NCBI GenBank assembly: GCA_964020085.1
Contig: OZ026601.1
Location: 13,138,359 to 13,202,358, forward strand
Reading direction: 5' to 3'
Length of the DNA stretch: 64,000 nucleotides
From: Micromussa lordhowensis
Lineage: Eukaryota; Cnidaria; Anthozoa; Scleractinia; Lobophylliidae
Shown: one piece after another, positions 47,901 to 55,317 of the stretch
How the letters are laid out: each line of letters opens with the position of its first letter
Numbering within the stretch: position 1 is the first letter of the stretch
Made by a program: the position numbers and the translations under genes
The notes under the pieces: model-generated
Databases searched by the model: none
The model's input: the letters and a program-made list of their open reading frames with translations, nothing else
What the model was told of the DNA's origin: nothing

Positions 47901-49559
47901 GTTTTCACGTAACGTCATCGAAATCGAAAATCGAAAACTAAACAGGCCTTAACGTTTTTATCCTCATCAGGCAAAAGAGGTGCTATAGTTATCTCCTACA
48001 ACTTCGGATTCGTCCACTGAATGGTTTTCCGATTTAGTTTTTATTGCATGACAGTGGAAATGGTCTATAATCTGATTTATTTCATCAGTACTATTTTTGA
48101 CATACTTTTGTAACGCACGTCCATTGACCTGTTCTTTGTCACTTTTCACTCACTAATTAACAATTAGATTATGAGCTCGAGATTTCTATGAGGTGATAGT
48201 TGATGAGGCCGAAGGCCGAATCAACTATCGCCTCATAGAAATCGAGAGCGAATAATCTAATTGTTTTAGTAGAATTCTAACTGAAATTAACGCAAATAAC
48301 GGTTTCCAATGATTTTCCCACGCATTATTGAACTTTACCCATAACCAAAGTTGAACGTATCGAACTGTCCTTGGCAAATTTGCAGTTGTTTACGCGCGTA
48401 CCCGCTTTTTCAATATTTTCAATTTTTTAAAGTCAAGAAACCTTAAAAGTGCTTCTTTTAGTCTTCTCAGGAATTTAATTACCCGATTACATCTAAAAGT
48501 CCTTCCAAAACTTCGGAAAAACTATAAAAACATCGCATTTCTTGGACGACCGGTGGCCAAGTGTACTCTAATGGCTGATAGTATACGAGTAGCTCAGCCA
48601 ATCAGATTGCAGCATTTGCATTAGTATACTAGTAGAATTCTACTAATAAGAGTTGTGGCAAGCTGTAACTTATTAGGGTTCATTTGAACTACCAGTTCTT
48701 TTCAAAGGCAATCACTCAGAATTTTAGGGTATTTTAATTCGTAAGTATATATACTGTCAAACGAAAAAGACCTTTACTTAACGGTTTCCAAAGAGTGGCA
48801 ACTGTTGTTATACCACTAAGGTAGTTTAGTAGATCAATAACATCAATAAGCTAATCAGACCGCGGCTATATTATCGTTCATTTTTTTGCTAGTTTTGAAC
48901 TTGGTACCCCACCAAATCATCTTGCAGTGGATAAAAGTTGATAAAATTAACTCGCATGTAAAAGATTCTTCTTTTTTTGAAAAGGTCATTCGTGCCCGCT
49001 AAATCGACTCTTAACAAGGTTTGCGCTTTGATGTTTATGGTGTCTTTCCTGTCCGTGTTTGTCAGATATTTTCTGAACATTTTCATACAAATATCTGATC
49101 AGCCCTTGGTCTTTTTATGTACGAGCATCGCTGTGCTCGGACCCTCCTGTCAAGACCGCAGGATTTACCTTACCGTAAAAACTTTGCCGAGTCATTCAGT
49201 ATTGAAACCTACTGTTGTGATGTTGTCAGTACACTTGCTGTGGCTTATGGTGTTCATAAATTGCGTTGTTTTCTTTTGTCAATTCATTTCACAGGTACTC
49301 AAGTCTATGGAGATACTTCAGTGTTAAACCCTCAGCTACATGCACTCCACCACAAGAATTCTTTGAGCATTGGACCCACTTTAGTTCTGATTTCTTACTA
49401 TTCTGGAGGAAGGAACAACAAGTTATTGCCAAAGACATTTACGAAGAGACAAAGAAAAAAGTTTATAAAGAAAAAGTGGAAGGATTAGCCGTGAAACCTG
49501 CCACTGCGACCGGTTTAAAGCTAAAGTTAGCCTCTTCAAAAAAGTCAAATGCTAACTGA
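28404..49559 (+). CDS. FMN2: Formin, FMN/cappuccino type (FH1-FH2), 6 coding exons
   Basis: Formins nucleate and processively elongate unbranched actin filaments. FH1 recruits profilin-actin and dimeric FH2 binds barbed ends. Six exons join in consistent phase to about 579 codons. FH1 lies at residues about 65-125 (an 11-proline run and a 7-proline run). FH2 begins at [11 protein letters not shown] (about residue 147). It continues through [16 protein letters not shown] (containing the conserved actin-contact Ile) and the signature [17 protein letters not shown], to [17 protein letters not shown]. Block order and wording are closest to animal FMN1/FMN2 and fly cappuccino, not to diaphanous, DAAM or INF2. 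The C-terminal tail resembles the formin-Spire interaction motif. No GBD/FH3 region is visible, as expected for this subfamily. The 5' limit is uncertain: the ATG at 28404 is the first Met of the FH1 frame, but upstream exons may exist. The symbol is by similarity; FMN1 versus FMN2 cannot be decided. Confidence 0.93.
28900..30724. mobile_element. 1.8-kb TIR element in the formin FH1-FH2 intron
   Basis: Ends GGGGTGGCGAATGGT and ACCATTCGCCACTCC (14 of 15 inverted matches). Both subterminal regions carry repeated GCGAGACCAAGACT/GAGACTGCGAG-like units. The interior holds two short open frames (29280-29477 and 29587-29895). No clear target duplication. Superfamily not assigned. Confidence 0.6.
29587..29895 (+). 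pseudogene. Unidentified transposon-borne ORF fragment
   Basis: About 100 codons: [40 protein letters not shown] and [12 protein letters not shown]. Composition looks like real protein (acidic, well-mixed), but I do not recognise it. A preceding open frame at 29280-29477 ([36 protein letters not shown]) may be another exon or the same gene after frameshift. Both lie inside the TIR element, so this is either its cargo or a decayed transposase-associated gene. Confidence 0.35.
30725..32345. other. Formin intron, no recognised content
   Basis: AT-rich sequence with no domain-bearing frame. No named repeat seen. Confidence 0.45.
32346..32530. repeat. GC-rich repeat, copy 1 (inverted relative to 37735-37920)
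   Basis: Starts AATACAGTACCACCCGAAG. Contains ACCTCGTCTTTACCT and a CCGCGG core. Mirrored at 37735-37920, with GGTGGTACTGTATTT as the shared end. Confidence 0.5.
32823..32942 (-). repeat. Candidate 3' LTR of the Ty3 element
   Basis: On the minus strand it starts TGTCATGACG right after a purine tract (AAGGAGGGAGA at 32943-32953). It contains a TATA-like CATATAAACAGAG and an AATAAA, and ends near GATGTCA. That is the expected order of PPT, LTR start, promoter and poly(A) signal. No matching 5' copy was found near 36.8-37.5 kb, so the call rests on this side only. Confidence 0.4.
33255..34190 (-). pseudogene. Ty3/gypsy integrase, decayed
   Basis: Minus-strand pieces: a zinc-binding-like start ([20 protein letters not shown]), core blocks [20 protein letters not shown] and [12 protein letters not shown], and a C-terminal piece with [14 protein letters not shown]. 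In the core, the usual D of the DNGPQF motif reads N (VSNSGPQF), which would abolish catalysis. Several frameshifts separate the pieces. Lies at the 3' end of the element, as in Ty3-type order (RT-RH-IN). Confidence 0.88.
34250..35190 (-). pseudogene. Ty3/gypsy RNase H and RT connection
   Basis: Encodes [16 protein letters not shown] (RT thumb/connection) and, in another frame, RNase H with [31 protein letters not shown] and LMTDHKPLV (catalytic Asp/Glu/Asp positions retained), followed by [15 protein letters not shown] frameshift near 34996 breaks it from the RT. Confidence 0.88.
35228..35840 (-). pseudogene. Ty3/gypsy reverse transcriptase, frameshifted
   Basis: Blocks [73 protein letters not shown] and [10 protein letters not shown] (catalytic DD present). 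A break at about 35520 separates fingers from palm. Confidence 0.9.
35854..36198 (-). pseudogene. Ty3/gypsy aspartic protease
   Basis: Contains [14 protein letters not shown], the DTGA active-site motif, with flanking VVLHVNKKP. Typical retropepsin position between nucleocapsid and RT. Confidence 0.85.
36199..36800 (-). pseudogene. Ty3/gypsy gag with broken zinc knuckle
   Basis: Gag capsid-like fragments ([21 protein letters not shown] and [18 protein letters not shown] wording appear across frames). A CCHC-like knuckle (KCQ, then an in-frame stop, then SGHFAVVC) lies near 36195-36235. Disrupted by frameshifts and stops. The likely gag start is near 36790. The 5' LTR is not visible. Confidence 0.7.
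36918..37032. repeat. Palindromic element P1
   Basis: Arms of about 55 bp starting AACAATTATCCTGC with GGAATATCGTCTGA and AGCCGACTTGGCC. Centre TTGGCC-TAC-GGCCAA. Sits beside the gag end of the Ty3 remnant. Confidence 0.7.
37735..37920. repeat. GC-rich repeat, copy 2
   Basis: Inverted, diverged counterpart of 32346-32530 (shared AAAGACGAGGTT and GGTGGTACTGTATTT). Together they bracket the Ty3 remnant. Confidence 0.5.
38296..38657 (+). CDS. FMN2: Formin FH2 exon 1
   Basis: 362 bp entered with two bases completing a GCA codon. Encodes [54 protein letters not shown] and ENLQSLYEI. This covers the lasso, linker and first knob region. Acceptor GCACAG, donor GTGAGT. Confidence 0.95.
38819..38846. 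other. Perfect 12-bp hairpin with GAAA loop
   Basis: TGTGTCTAGTGC, GAAA, GCACTAGACACA. Perfect stem with a GNRA-type tetraloop, in the formin intron 160 bp after an exon. May be the tip of a decayed palindromic MITE or an RNA structure. Confidence 0.6.
38847..40002. other. Formin intron, no recognised content
   Basis: AT-rich; no coding frame with known domains. Confidence 0.45.
40003..40110. repeat. Palindromic element P2
   Basis: Arms ATTCCATGAGCCCGAGTTGG and GATATGAAGTGAT...AACCAAC mirrored on the right. Centre GAGCGCGTAGCGCGAG. Confidence 0.75.
40800..41652 (+). mobile_element. 5'-truncated LINE fragment (CR1/RTE-like RT end)
   Basis: Encodes [20 protein letters not shown] (catalytic FADD) and [20 protein letters not shown]. 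After a frameshift at about 41035, [20 protein letters not shown]. Then C-terminal scraps to about 41650. Dead copy, plus strand, same strand as formin. Confidence 0.75.
41653..42199. other. Formin intron, no recognised content
   Basis: AT-rich, ends in a (TTTTG)n tract that serves as pyrimidine tract for the next exon. Confidence 0.5.
42200..42409 (+). CDS. FMN2: Formin FH2 exon 2
   Basis: 210 bp, phase 0-0. Encodes [35 protein letters not shown] and [10 protein letters not shown] long (TTTTG)n pyrimidine tract precedes the TAG acceptor. Donor GTACCT. Confidence 0.95.
42410..43066. other. Formin intron between FH2 exons 2 and 3
   Basis: No recognised element. The flanking exons join without missing residues, so no exon is hidden here. 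Confidence 0.6.
43067..43273 (+). CDS. FMN2: Formin FH2 exon 3 (GNYMNGG signature)
   Basis: 207 bp, phase 0-0, beginning [20 protein letters not shown] and containing the family signature [17 protein letters not shown] and [16 protein letters not shown]. Acceptor TTATAG, donor GTAAGA. Confidence 0.96.
44028..44845. repeat. Unclassified ~0.8-kb repeat with inverted subterminal blocks
   Basis: Starts AAGTGCCACTATGACAAAT. A block with CAAATATCTCTTTTCGTTCC, ATATGCAAAT and GATGACGTCAT is mirrored near 44680-44760 (GATGTCATC, ATTTGCATAT). No coding frame. Confidence 0.45.
44859..45244 (+). mobile_element. tRNA-derived SINE, full length with (TATG)n tail
   Basis: Head with A box (TTAGCTCAGTAGG) and B box (GGGTTCAAACC) at 44866-44935. 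A ~270-bp body follows (CTTCTCGGATAAGGACGATA, GGCCCCGTCTCACAA), then a (TATG)n tail at 45218-45243. The complete head-body-tail structure marks a recent SINE. Transcription would be by RNA polymerase III. Located in a formin intron, in sense orientation. Confidence 0.85.
45876..46012. repeat. Palindromic element P3
   Basis: Arms ATTACACGGTGGCGAGAAGA and GTGGCAAGAACTATATCTTAC, mirrored. Centre GAGTGAGCGCAGCGAACGAG. Nested within the 45273-46723 foldback. Confidence 0.75.
46045..46200 (+). repeat. TTTCCGAAGA-type short repeat patch
   Basis: Around ten imperfect copies of TTTCCGAAGA or a close variant. A shorter patch with the same motif lies at 16225-16285. Confidence 0.55.
46724..47283. other. 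Formin intron before FH2 exon 4
   Basis: No recognised repeat or frame. A pyrimidine-rich tract ends at the TAG acceptor. Confidence 0.5.
47284..47549 (+). CDS. FMN2: Formin FH2 exon 4 (post/coiled region)
   Basis: 266 bp: [40 protein letters not shown] and [25 protein letters not shown] is conserved in FMN proteins. Leaves in phase 2 at donor GTGAGG. Confidence 0.94.
48159..48265. repeat. Palindromic element P4
   Basis: Arms AACAATTAGATTATGAGCTC and GATTTCTATGAGGTGATAGT, mirrored. Centre GAGGCCGAAGGCCGA. In the last formin intron. Confidence 0.75.
48266..49294. other. Last formin intron, distal part
   Basis: AT-rich. Contains TACTAGTAGAATTCTACTA, a short palindrome at about 48626-48645. 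No coding frame except shadows. Confidence 0.5.
49295..49559 (+). CDS. FMN2: Formin terminal exon (FH2 end, Spire-binding-like tail, stop)
   Basis: 265 bp including TGA. Encodes [40 protein letters not shown] and the tail [18 protein letters not shown]. The basic G-[IL]-K-x-K-[IL] tail matches the C-terminal formin-Spire interaction (FSI) segment of FMN1/2/cappuccino. Acceptor TTCACAG. Confidence 0.93.
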
Positions 49560-49645
49560 TCCCACTAAAATGGGTTTCTATTCATCTAATAGAAAATTAA
49601 AGGAAGAGTTTCACGGTTCGGCACATTCCCAAGCATTCGCGGGAG

Positions 49646-49651
49646 AATAAA
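49646..49651 (+). other. Candidate polyadenylation signal of formin
   Basis: AATAAA 87 bp after the formin stop codon. Position is plausible for a short 3' UTR, but no GU-rich element was verified. Confidence 0.5.
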
Positions 49652-50003
49652 GTAATCACAGACTTGGGTAAGCAGATATTGACTGATGCCCAAATTTCAC
49701 GAAAGATATCGACGGAGTTACGTGAAAGTGTCAAATTTAGTATTGAACACTGAAGTCGTTATTCGGCCGAAAAATTTATTCTGGAAACTTCTTTCGAAAA
49801 AGATTCCAAAACTTTCAAAGAAATTCTGCAGAAATCATTTACTCGCTATTGTTTGTTTCATAAACAATAGAATCAAATAGGTTAAATGCGTCAAGCTATG
49901 AAACCAAGCCAGCAACGTAAATAATCAGCACTCGCTCCCAGCTCAGTGTTGTAACACAGGCTACAGCTGGCCTAAGTAAACAATTAATTGTATATGGCGT
50001 TAA

Positions 50004-50595
50004 GGGCCTGTTTACATGGAGGTGGGGGACCCCAGGTAGGTGAGGTAACCCGCCTAGGTGGGGTAACCCGCCTCTCCATATAATCTCTCATTTTTATTTG
50101 ATCATGTTTACATGATAGGTGGGGTAACCCGCCTAGGCGGGTTGCCCAGTCTGCCAGGTAGGGTAACCCGCCTAGCCGGGGTCGCATTTTGCCATGTAAA
50201 CGGCTCAAGGTGGGGTAACCCGCCTAGCCGGGGTCGAGTTCATGTTACATTTGCAAGCGCGCCAAAGCGCGTAAAAATTTGAACTAGAACAATATGGCCG
50301 TTAACTGCCTCTGGCGGAGGCTTTGTATCATCAAAAGTAACAGTAAAACGCCACAGCATTGAAATGCTGCAGCGAGAGCAGAAAATAAATATAAAATAAC
50401 ACTGACCGCCAAAATGCGTCGTTCGTCTGCCATTTTCAATGTTTACATGCCTAGCGACCACGCAACAACGTCAAGTAAAGTCACCCCAGGACCCCGGGGT
50501 TGTAAGTTTGCATGTAAACGCTGGCCATTTTTCGACCACGGCTAGGCGGGTTACCTCACCTACCTGGGGTCCCCCACCTCCATGTAAACAGGCCC
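50004..50595. mobile_element. 592-bp inverted-repeat MITE with internal GGTAACCCGCCTA repeats
   Basis: Ends GGGCCTGTTTACATGGAGGT and its complement, long inverted termini (about 50 bp), flanked by TAA on both sides. The left half repeats GGTAACCCGCCTAG-like units six times. No coding frame. Confidence 0.8.
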
Positions 50596-51178
50596 TAATT
50601 AGTCTAACTTCAAGTATATTGTCAGAATAGGTAATCAAATGATTTAAAGTACAGTTTGGAATGAATGAGCTCAAGTGAATTTTTCAAAGAGAATTTGTAG
50701 TCTTATAAAGTTTAGGGGTGCTTTTTTATTCCAAGTTGCACGAGAAAATCATTTCAGTACTTGTTAATTTAATTTGAACTTTTTGCACTCAATTTCAACT
50801 TTAGGCACTTTTAACCCTAGCTCTAATAATGCACCATTTCATTATATGTACAGTGCTAATCTACTTTAGTTCCCAGGGCTGGGTTGTTCAAAGCCCCATA
50901 ATGCTAACCCAGGATTAGCGAGAATTTTAATTGGAGCTTTGTAACTTTTCGCTGAGGTTTTCCTGTTGTATTGTTTGTCCTTTAGTTTTGAGCTTGAATA
51001 ATCTCAAACTACACAAAACATAAGCAGTGAAAAAGAAAATTAATACTTCGGTTAACTTTTCATCCTGGGTTAGCGTTAAACAGCTTTCGAACAACCCGGC
51101 CCAGATGTACTTATTATCAGGTATAAATTTCCAACCTGTTATTTCATGCATGGCGTCTTCTTGCTGAGGAAATAGCCC
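50596..51178. other. Intergenic, no recognised content
   Basis: No gene or named repeat. Confidence 0.45.
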
Positions 51179-51633
51179 ATTCGCTACTTGCACATAACCA
51201 TAATCCTTTGCGTTTTTTGGGTGGGGGGGGTAACCAGTAGAAGAAATGTATAGTATCATGACAAAAATTAGTTCGGTGAGCTCGCAAAACCAGCTACTAA
51301 TGCTTAAAAATGCACCAGAATTTACCAAAATCATGATAGGAGAAATTTGTACTAGTTTATAACTAAATGTAGAGAATTTGTTTTTTTTGTCCATACATCG
51401 TCTTGTAATTTTACAGACGATGTATGGACAAAAAAAAACATTTCTCTACATTTAGTTATAAACTAGTACAAATTTCTCCTATCATGATTTTGGTAAATTC
51501 TGGTGCATTTTTAAGCATTAGTAGCTGGTTTTGCGAGCTCACCGAACTAATTTTTGTCGTGATACCATACATTTCTTCTACTGGTTACCCCCCAAAAACG
51601 CAAGGGATTATGGGTCATGTGCAAGTAGCGAAT
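51179..51633. mobile_element. Palindromic foldback MITE, copy 2
   Basis: 455 bp, same family as 7812-8255 (ends ATTCGCTACTTGCACAT; centre TTGTAATTTTACA). Both arms appear as open frames ([20 protein letters not shown]) only because the arm has few stops. Confidence 0.88.
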
Positions 51634-51819
51634 TTCCGAGTTACCTTGTGCCTCTGTTTCAAAACGAGTCTTTCTTTTCATTTGAAAATGAGTTTGATTG
51701 GCATGAAAATGAACCCTTTGGCAAAGCACATTTTCACATGAATGGTTTCGCACGAAGACCCGTTTTGATACAGAGTCACTTTGTAACTCGGGCGAAGCAA
51801 GATAAAAAAATAATTTGTA

Positions 51820-51905
51820 TCGGATTCGAACCAGTGACCCCAAGACGGTGGACAAATAGGGCACTCCAACGTCCCACCAAGTTAGCTATTGAAGCGTCGC
51901 ACTAA
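51820..51905 (-). repeat. tRNA-like sequence/SINE head
   Basis: Minus strand with TAGCTAACTTGGTGGGA (A box region) and GGTTCGAATCC (B box). The spacing fits a tRNA-derived head. No body recognised. Confidence 0.5.
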
Positions 51906-51972
51906 GTGATGCCATTATGCATAGATCTAGAGACGCTTTACAAAATTGTTGTTATTCAGCCATGAGTAATTC

Positions 51973-52018
51973 AATCCAAAAACAAAACCGGTGTTTTAAA
52001 GTCCATGATACAGAGATG
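51973..52018 (+). repeat. 46-bp target duplication, left side of Penelope-like fragment
   Basis: Starts AATCCAAAAACAAAACCGG and ends GATACAGAGATG. Exact repeat at 52863-52908. Confidence 0.85.
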
Positions 52019-52842
52019 CTTGATCGCGCTAAACGACTGTCATCCTCACCGGACCTCTTCTCCAAAGAATGCCAGGACCTGAAAAAAATGTTTCTGAAAC
52101 TGAAATATCCTGCGAAACTTATTGATTCCACTTTCAAGAGATTTCTCGCTGCCCAAGACAAGAACCAAAACCGTATCGAGCCAGCCGACAGCCCTGTACG
52201 AATCACTTTGCCTTACAAAGACCAGAAATCCGCCGATTCCGTTCGTAGGCAATTAAGCGACCTTGGAAAGAAAATCGATCGCGTAATACAGCCAGTATTT
52301 ACAAGTAGGAAAATCTCTGAAGATTTAAAAGTAACGGAAGCAAACCATCACTTGTGAACCAACAATGCGTTGTTTATGAATTTCAATGTAATTCGTGCGA
52401 TTCGAATTATATAGGCTACACGAGCCGACATCTCCATCTACGCATTGATGAACATAAATATTCCGTCATCGGAAAACATCTAAAGGACGAACACAACCAG
52501 ACACCGAACAATCTTCAAGAACAATTTAAAATCCTTAAGAAATGCCGCGGAAAGTTTGAGTGCCTTATTTATGAGATGCTATTAATAAGGAAAAAGAAAC
52601 CAACTCTGAACACTCAAAAAGACTCCATACCAGCGAAACTTTTTACTTAATTATGTTGATTCTTTTGTTTATCTCCGCTTCCACTTTATTCTAATGTATT
52701 TTCACACCTCCTTTCCTTTATATAACGCCATTGAACTAATAGTTATTTACATTTGATAATGGTGACATGTCGTCGCCGAAACGTCATGTATTAATATCGC
52801 TACTTTTTATTCTTAAATGTTTCTCTAAAACTTTCGTTATTA
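52019..52842 (+). mobile_element. 5'-truncated Penelope-like element (GIY-YIG endonuclease end)
   Basis: Encodes LDRAKRLSSSPDLFSKECQD and LKYPAKLIDSTFKRFL (RT-endonuclease linker typical of Penelope-like elements). After a one-base frameshift near 52340, CVVYEFQCNSCDSNYIGYTS then RHLHLRIDEHK, a GIY-YIG-type endonuclease with its Cys-containing motif, ending at a stop at 52648. The 3' UTR contains GCCGAAACGTCATG. The RT domain is missing. It is flanked by a 46-bp exact direct repeat. Confidence 0.85.
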
Positions 52843-52862
52843 GATACAGAGATGAAGTCTGC

Positions 52863-52908
52863 AATCCAAAAACAAAACCGGTGTTTTAAAGTCCATGATA
52901 CAGAGATG
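52863..52908 (+). repeat. 46-bp target duplication, right side
   Basis: Identical to 51973-52018. It is itself bracketed by two copies of GATACAGAGATGAAGTCTGC (52843 and 52897). Confidence 0.85.
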
Positions 52909-53415
52909 AAGTCTGCTAAATTTCAGATCAATAGTTCTAATACTCAAACTGCACAAATTATTTGTTTAATTACAGAGCATGTATGGAAAACGCTATTACA
53001 GAGAATGTATGGGCACGTTGCACATATTTGCGAATTTCTTGGCCATTATTTAACCAAACCAGTCCAAAATTGGCAGTTTGAATACCAGGTATATAGGAAC
53101 ACCTTTCACCAAATATCAGAAGAAAAGGTCTATAGTATTTTAGCTATACGAATTATTTAACTTTATTTACTTTATATCTTGTTTGTGTATCCATTTATTT
53201 ACTTATTTATTTATTTATTTATTTATTGGATTCTCTACTTCATGTTGAATTACGGCAGTTTGTAATAATTACAGTAAGAGGAAATGGAGATAGCAAGGTA
53301 TAGTTACACTAAATTATTATAAGTTATTGAATTAAATTTTCTTTAATTTTAGGATGAAATTTTGACCTATTTATAATGTAATCATACAATATTTGGCAAG
53401 TATGTAATTTAACGT

Positions 53416-53711
53416 GGGAGGTGCGGTGGCCTCATGGTTAGTGCGCTCGACTCCGGACCGAGCGGTCCAGGTTCGAGTCCTGCCCAGGGTCATTGTGTTG
53501 TGGTCTTAGGCAAGGTACTTTACTCTCACGGTGCCTCTCTCCACCCAAGTGTGTAAATGGGTACCGGCGAATTTAACGCTGGGGGTAACCCTGCGATGGA
53601 CTAGCATCCCATCCAGGGGGAATTGAAATATTCCTAATCGCTTCATGCTTCTGAAACCGGGATAAGCTCCGGCCTAATGAGCCCCTTGCCTGTGTAATAC
53701 CCGGGTTTTTT
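53416..53711 (+). mobile_element. tRNA-derived SINE, second family
   Basis: Head with GTGGCCTCATGGTTAGTGCG and GGTTCGAGTCC. Body with CTTAGGCAAGGTACTTTACT, GTGTAAATGGGTACCGG and ATGGACTAGCATCCCATCC, ending in a T-rich run. Diverged relatives of the same body occur at 56450-56800 and 58575-58945. Confidence 0.8.
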
Positions 53712-54301
53712 TTCCGTTGTTTTGTCGGAGACCAGACCCAAACTTCTCTCAGCAAGACTTCGAATGACGCAACTTCGAGATGTTTATTCGCCAGAAGCTG
53801 TTGGAACATCATTACGGATATTGTTTTCTTTATTGTATGTAAAATATATTTTCTTCTCGTTTTATCGAAGCGTTGGATTCGAAGAGAATATTACGTGAGG
53901 TAAAAAAGGTATTGCGTCAGCAATGCTTTTTCACTTTCGCTACGTGACAAATAAGATCGTGCTAACTTCGCAAGTTTATTTCGCTTTATTATATGGCTAC
54001 AATAGTACGTGCGCTCTGATTGGCTGCTGAGCGGGCATTATTTTCTTGTAATGACCGGGCATTATAAAAAAAAAATTTCAATGTTAAATTTGACCTAGAT
54101 CTTGGCGTAATAAAGGCAAAAATTGTCTCATTTTTTACTGTTTTTTATTGTTTTTACTGTCCCTTCTGGTTTCGATCGCACGGCCAGGGTTTTCTCTGTT
54201 CAGTGAACATGGCCTCGAATGATCTCTCGCGGGCGCAAACGGATATTGGAAAGCGCTTACGGTTTTTTTTTTCAGCGCTAAAAAGGTCATATAATAAACA
54301 A

Positions 54302-54441
54302 CTTATTAACCTCGTCCGTTCGGTCATTATAGGGAAATCTCAGACCTCAGCCTTGATGTATTGACCTCGCTGTCGCTCGGTCAATACATCAAGGCCTCGG
54401 TCTGAGATTTCCCTATAATGACCTCACTCTCGGTTAATAAG
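54302..54441. repeat. Palindromic element P5
   Basis: Arms CTTATTAACCTCGTCCG and GGTCATTATAGGGAAATCTC, mirrored. Centre TCGCTGTCGCTC. Confidence 0.78.
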
Positions 54442-55116
54442 TGGTATAGAATAGACAGTCATTAATTTATTTGCAATTTTGCGAGTATTCCTTGTGGGTT
54501 TAAGCAATTGAAGTGAATTCTTTGGCGAACTATCTTGTTTACTTCGTCAGAAGCTACGGTAATTAATTTGGTCTCGAAAGTTTTCGCGAAAAAATATTAA
54601 ACCCAGTGCTCGCCAGAAACTCTTTTTCACGGCAAAGTTAGTTAGTTTACATAAGCTAAAAAGGTTTTGCGTCAGCCATGAAATGTACCAATTCTTCAGC
54701 TTATACTTTCGCTACGTGACAGATAAGATCGTGCTTCAGTTAGCCTAAATACCACTGACTTGAAGATGGTTAGCTCACAAAAATTGTATGGATTAACCAT
54801 ATCCCACATTGTTAAGTGCCATAGAAAAACGCCATTCTGTTATTTCTGCTTTACATTTCGGGGATTTCGGGTACTCGAAAATTGGCGGGAAAATGGATGC
54901 GTACGCGCGAAGCCGGCGCATACCAGCGGTTTTTCTCATTAACAGTGGCTTCCGCGGAGCATGCGCAGGCAAAATGCCTCCATGCGGCGCGGGACTGCGC
55001 GGGGCTTTTTGAAGATACAGTTCCATTTAAATCGTGCTTTTGGTAATATTTAGTTTACGGTAAATCTGACGGAGTCAAGCTTTGATGTCTGCGTTTCCCC
55101 AGGTCACTAGCTTCTG
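54442..55116. other. Intergenic, CpG-rich patch
   Basis: Around 54890-55010 the sequence becomes CpG-rich. No gene recognised. Confidence 0.4.
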
Positions 55117-55317
55117 TTGAAGCCTGTTAGACTTGTTTACAGCGCTTGCAACGCTCGTCGGAAAAAAGCAGCGAGAAGCCCACGTTGTGCTTGGTATTGC
55201 AAGGTAAACTCACAAACTGGTGTTGCTAGTTGTGTACGCTATGGCTATAAACTAGTGAAAACGGATACGTGTGCAAAAAAGCCGTGCTTCATTCCTTTGA
55301 AAATTATGTTCCCATGA
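55117..55317 (+). other. Short cysteine-rich open frame (doubtful exon)
   Basis: Open frame with six cysteines (RCAWYCKVNSQTGVASC, then DTCAKKPCF) and basic residues, ending at TGA 55315-55317. A possible AG acceptor (TTGTTTACAG) lies inside at about 55132-55141. I do not recognise a family and no signal peptide is present, so it may be chance or a terminal exon of an unseen small gene. Confidence 0.2.

Noticed and set aside
51424..51741. Hydrophobic open frame suggesting a membrane protein
   Set aside because: It is the translated arm of the palindromic MITE; the same peptide occurs on the opposite strand in the other arm.
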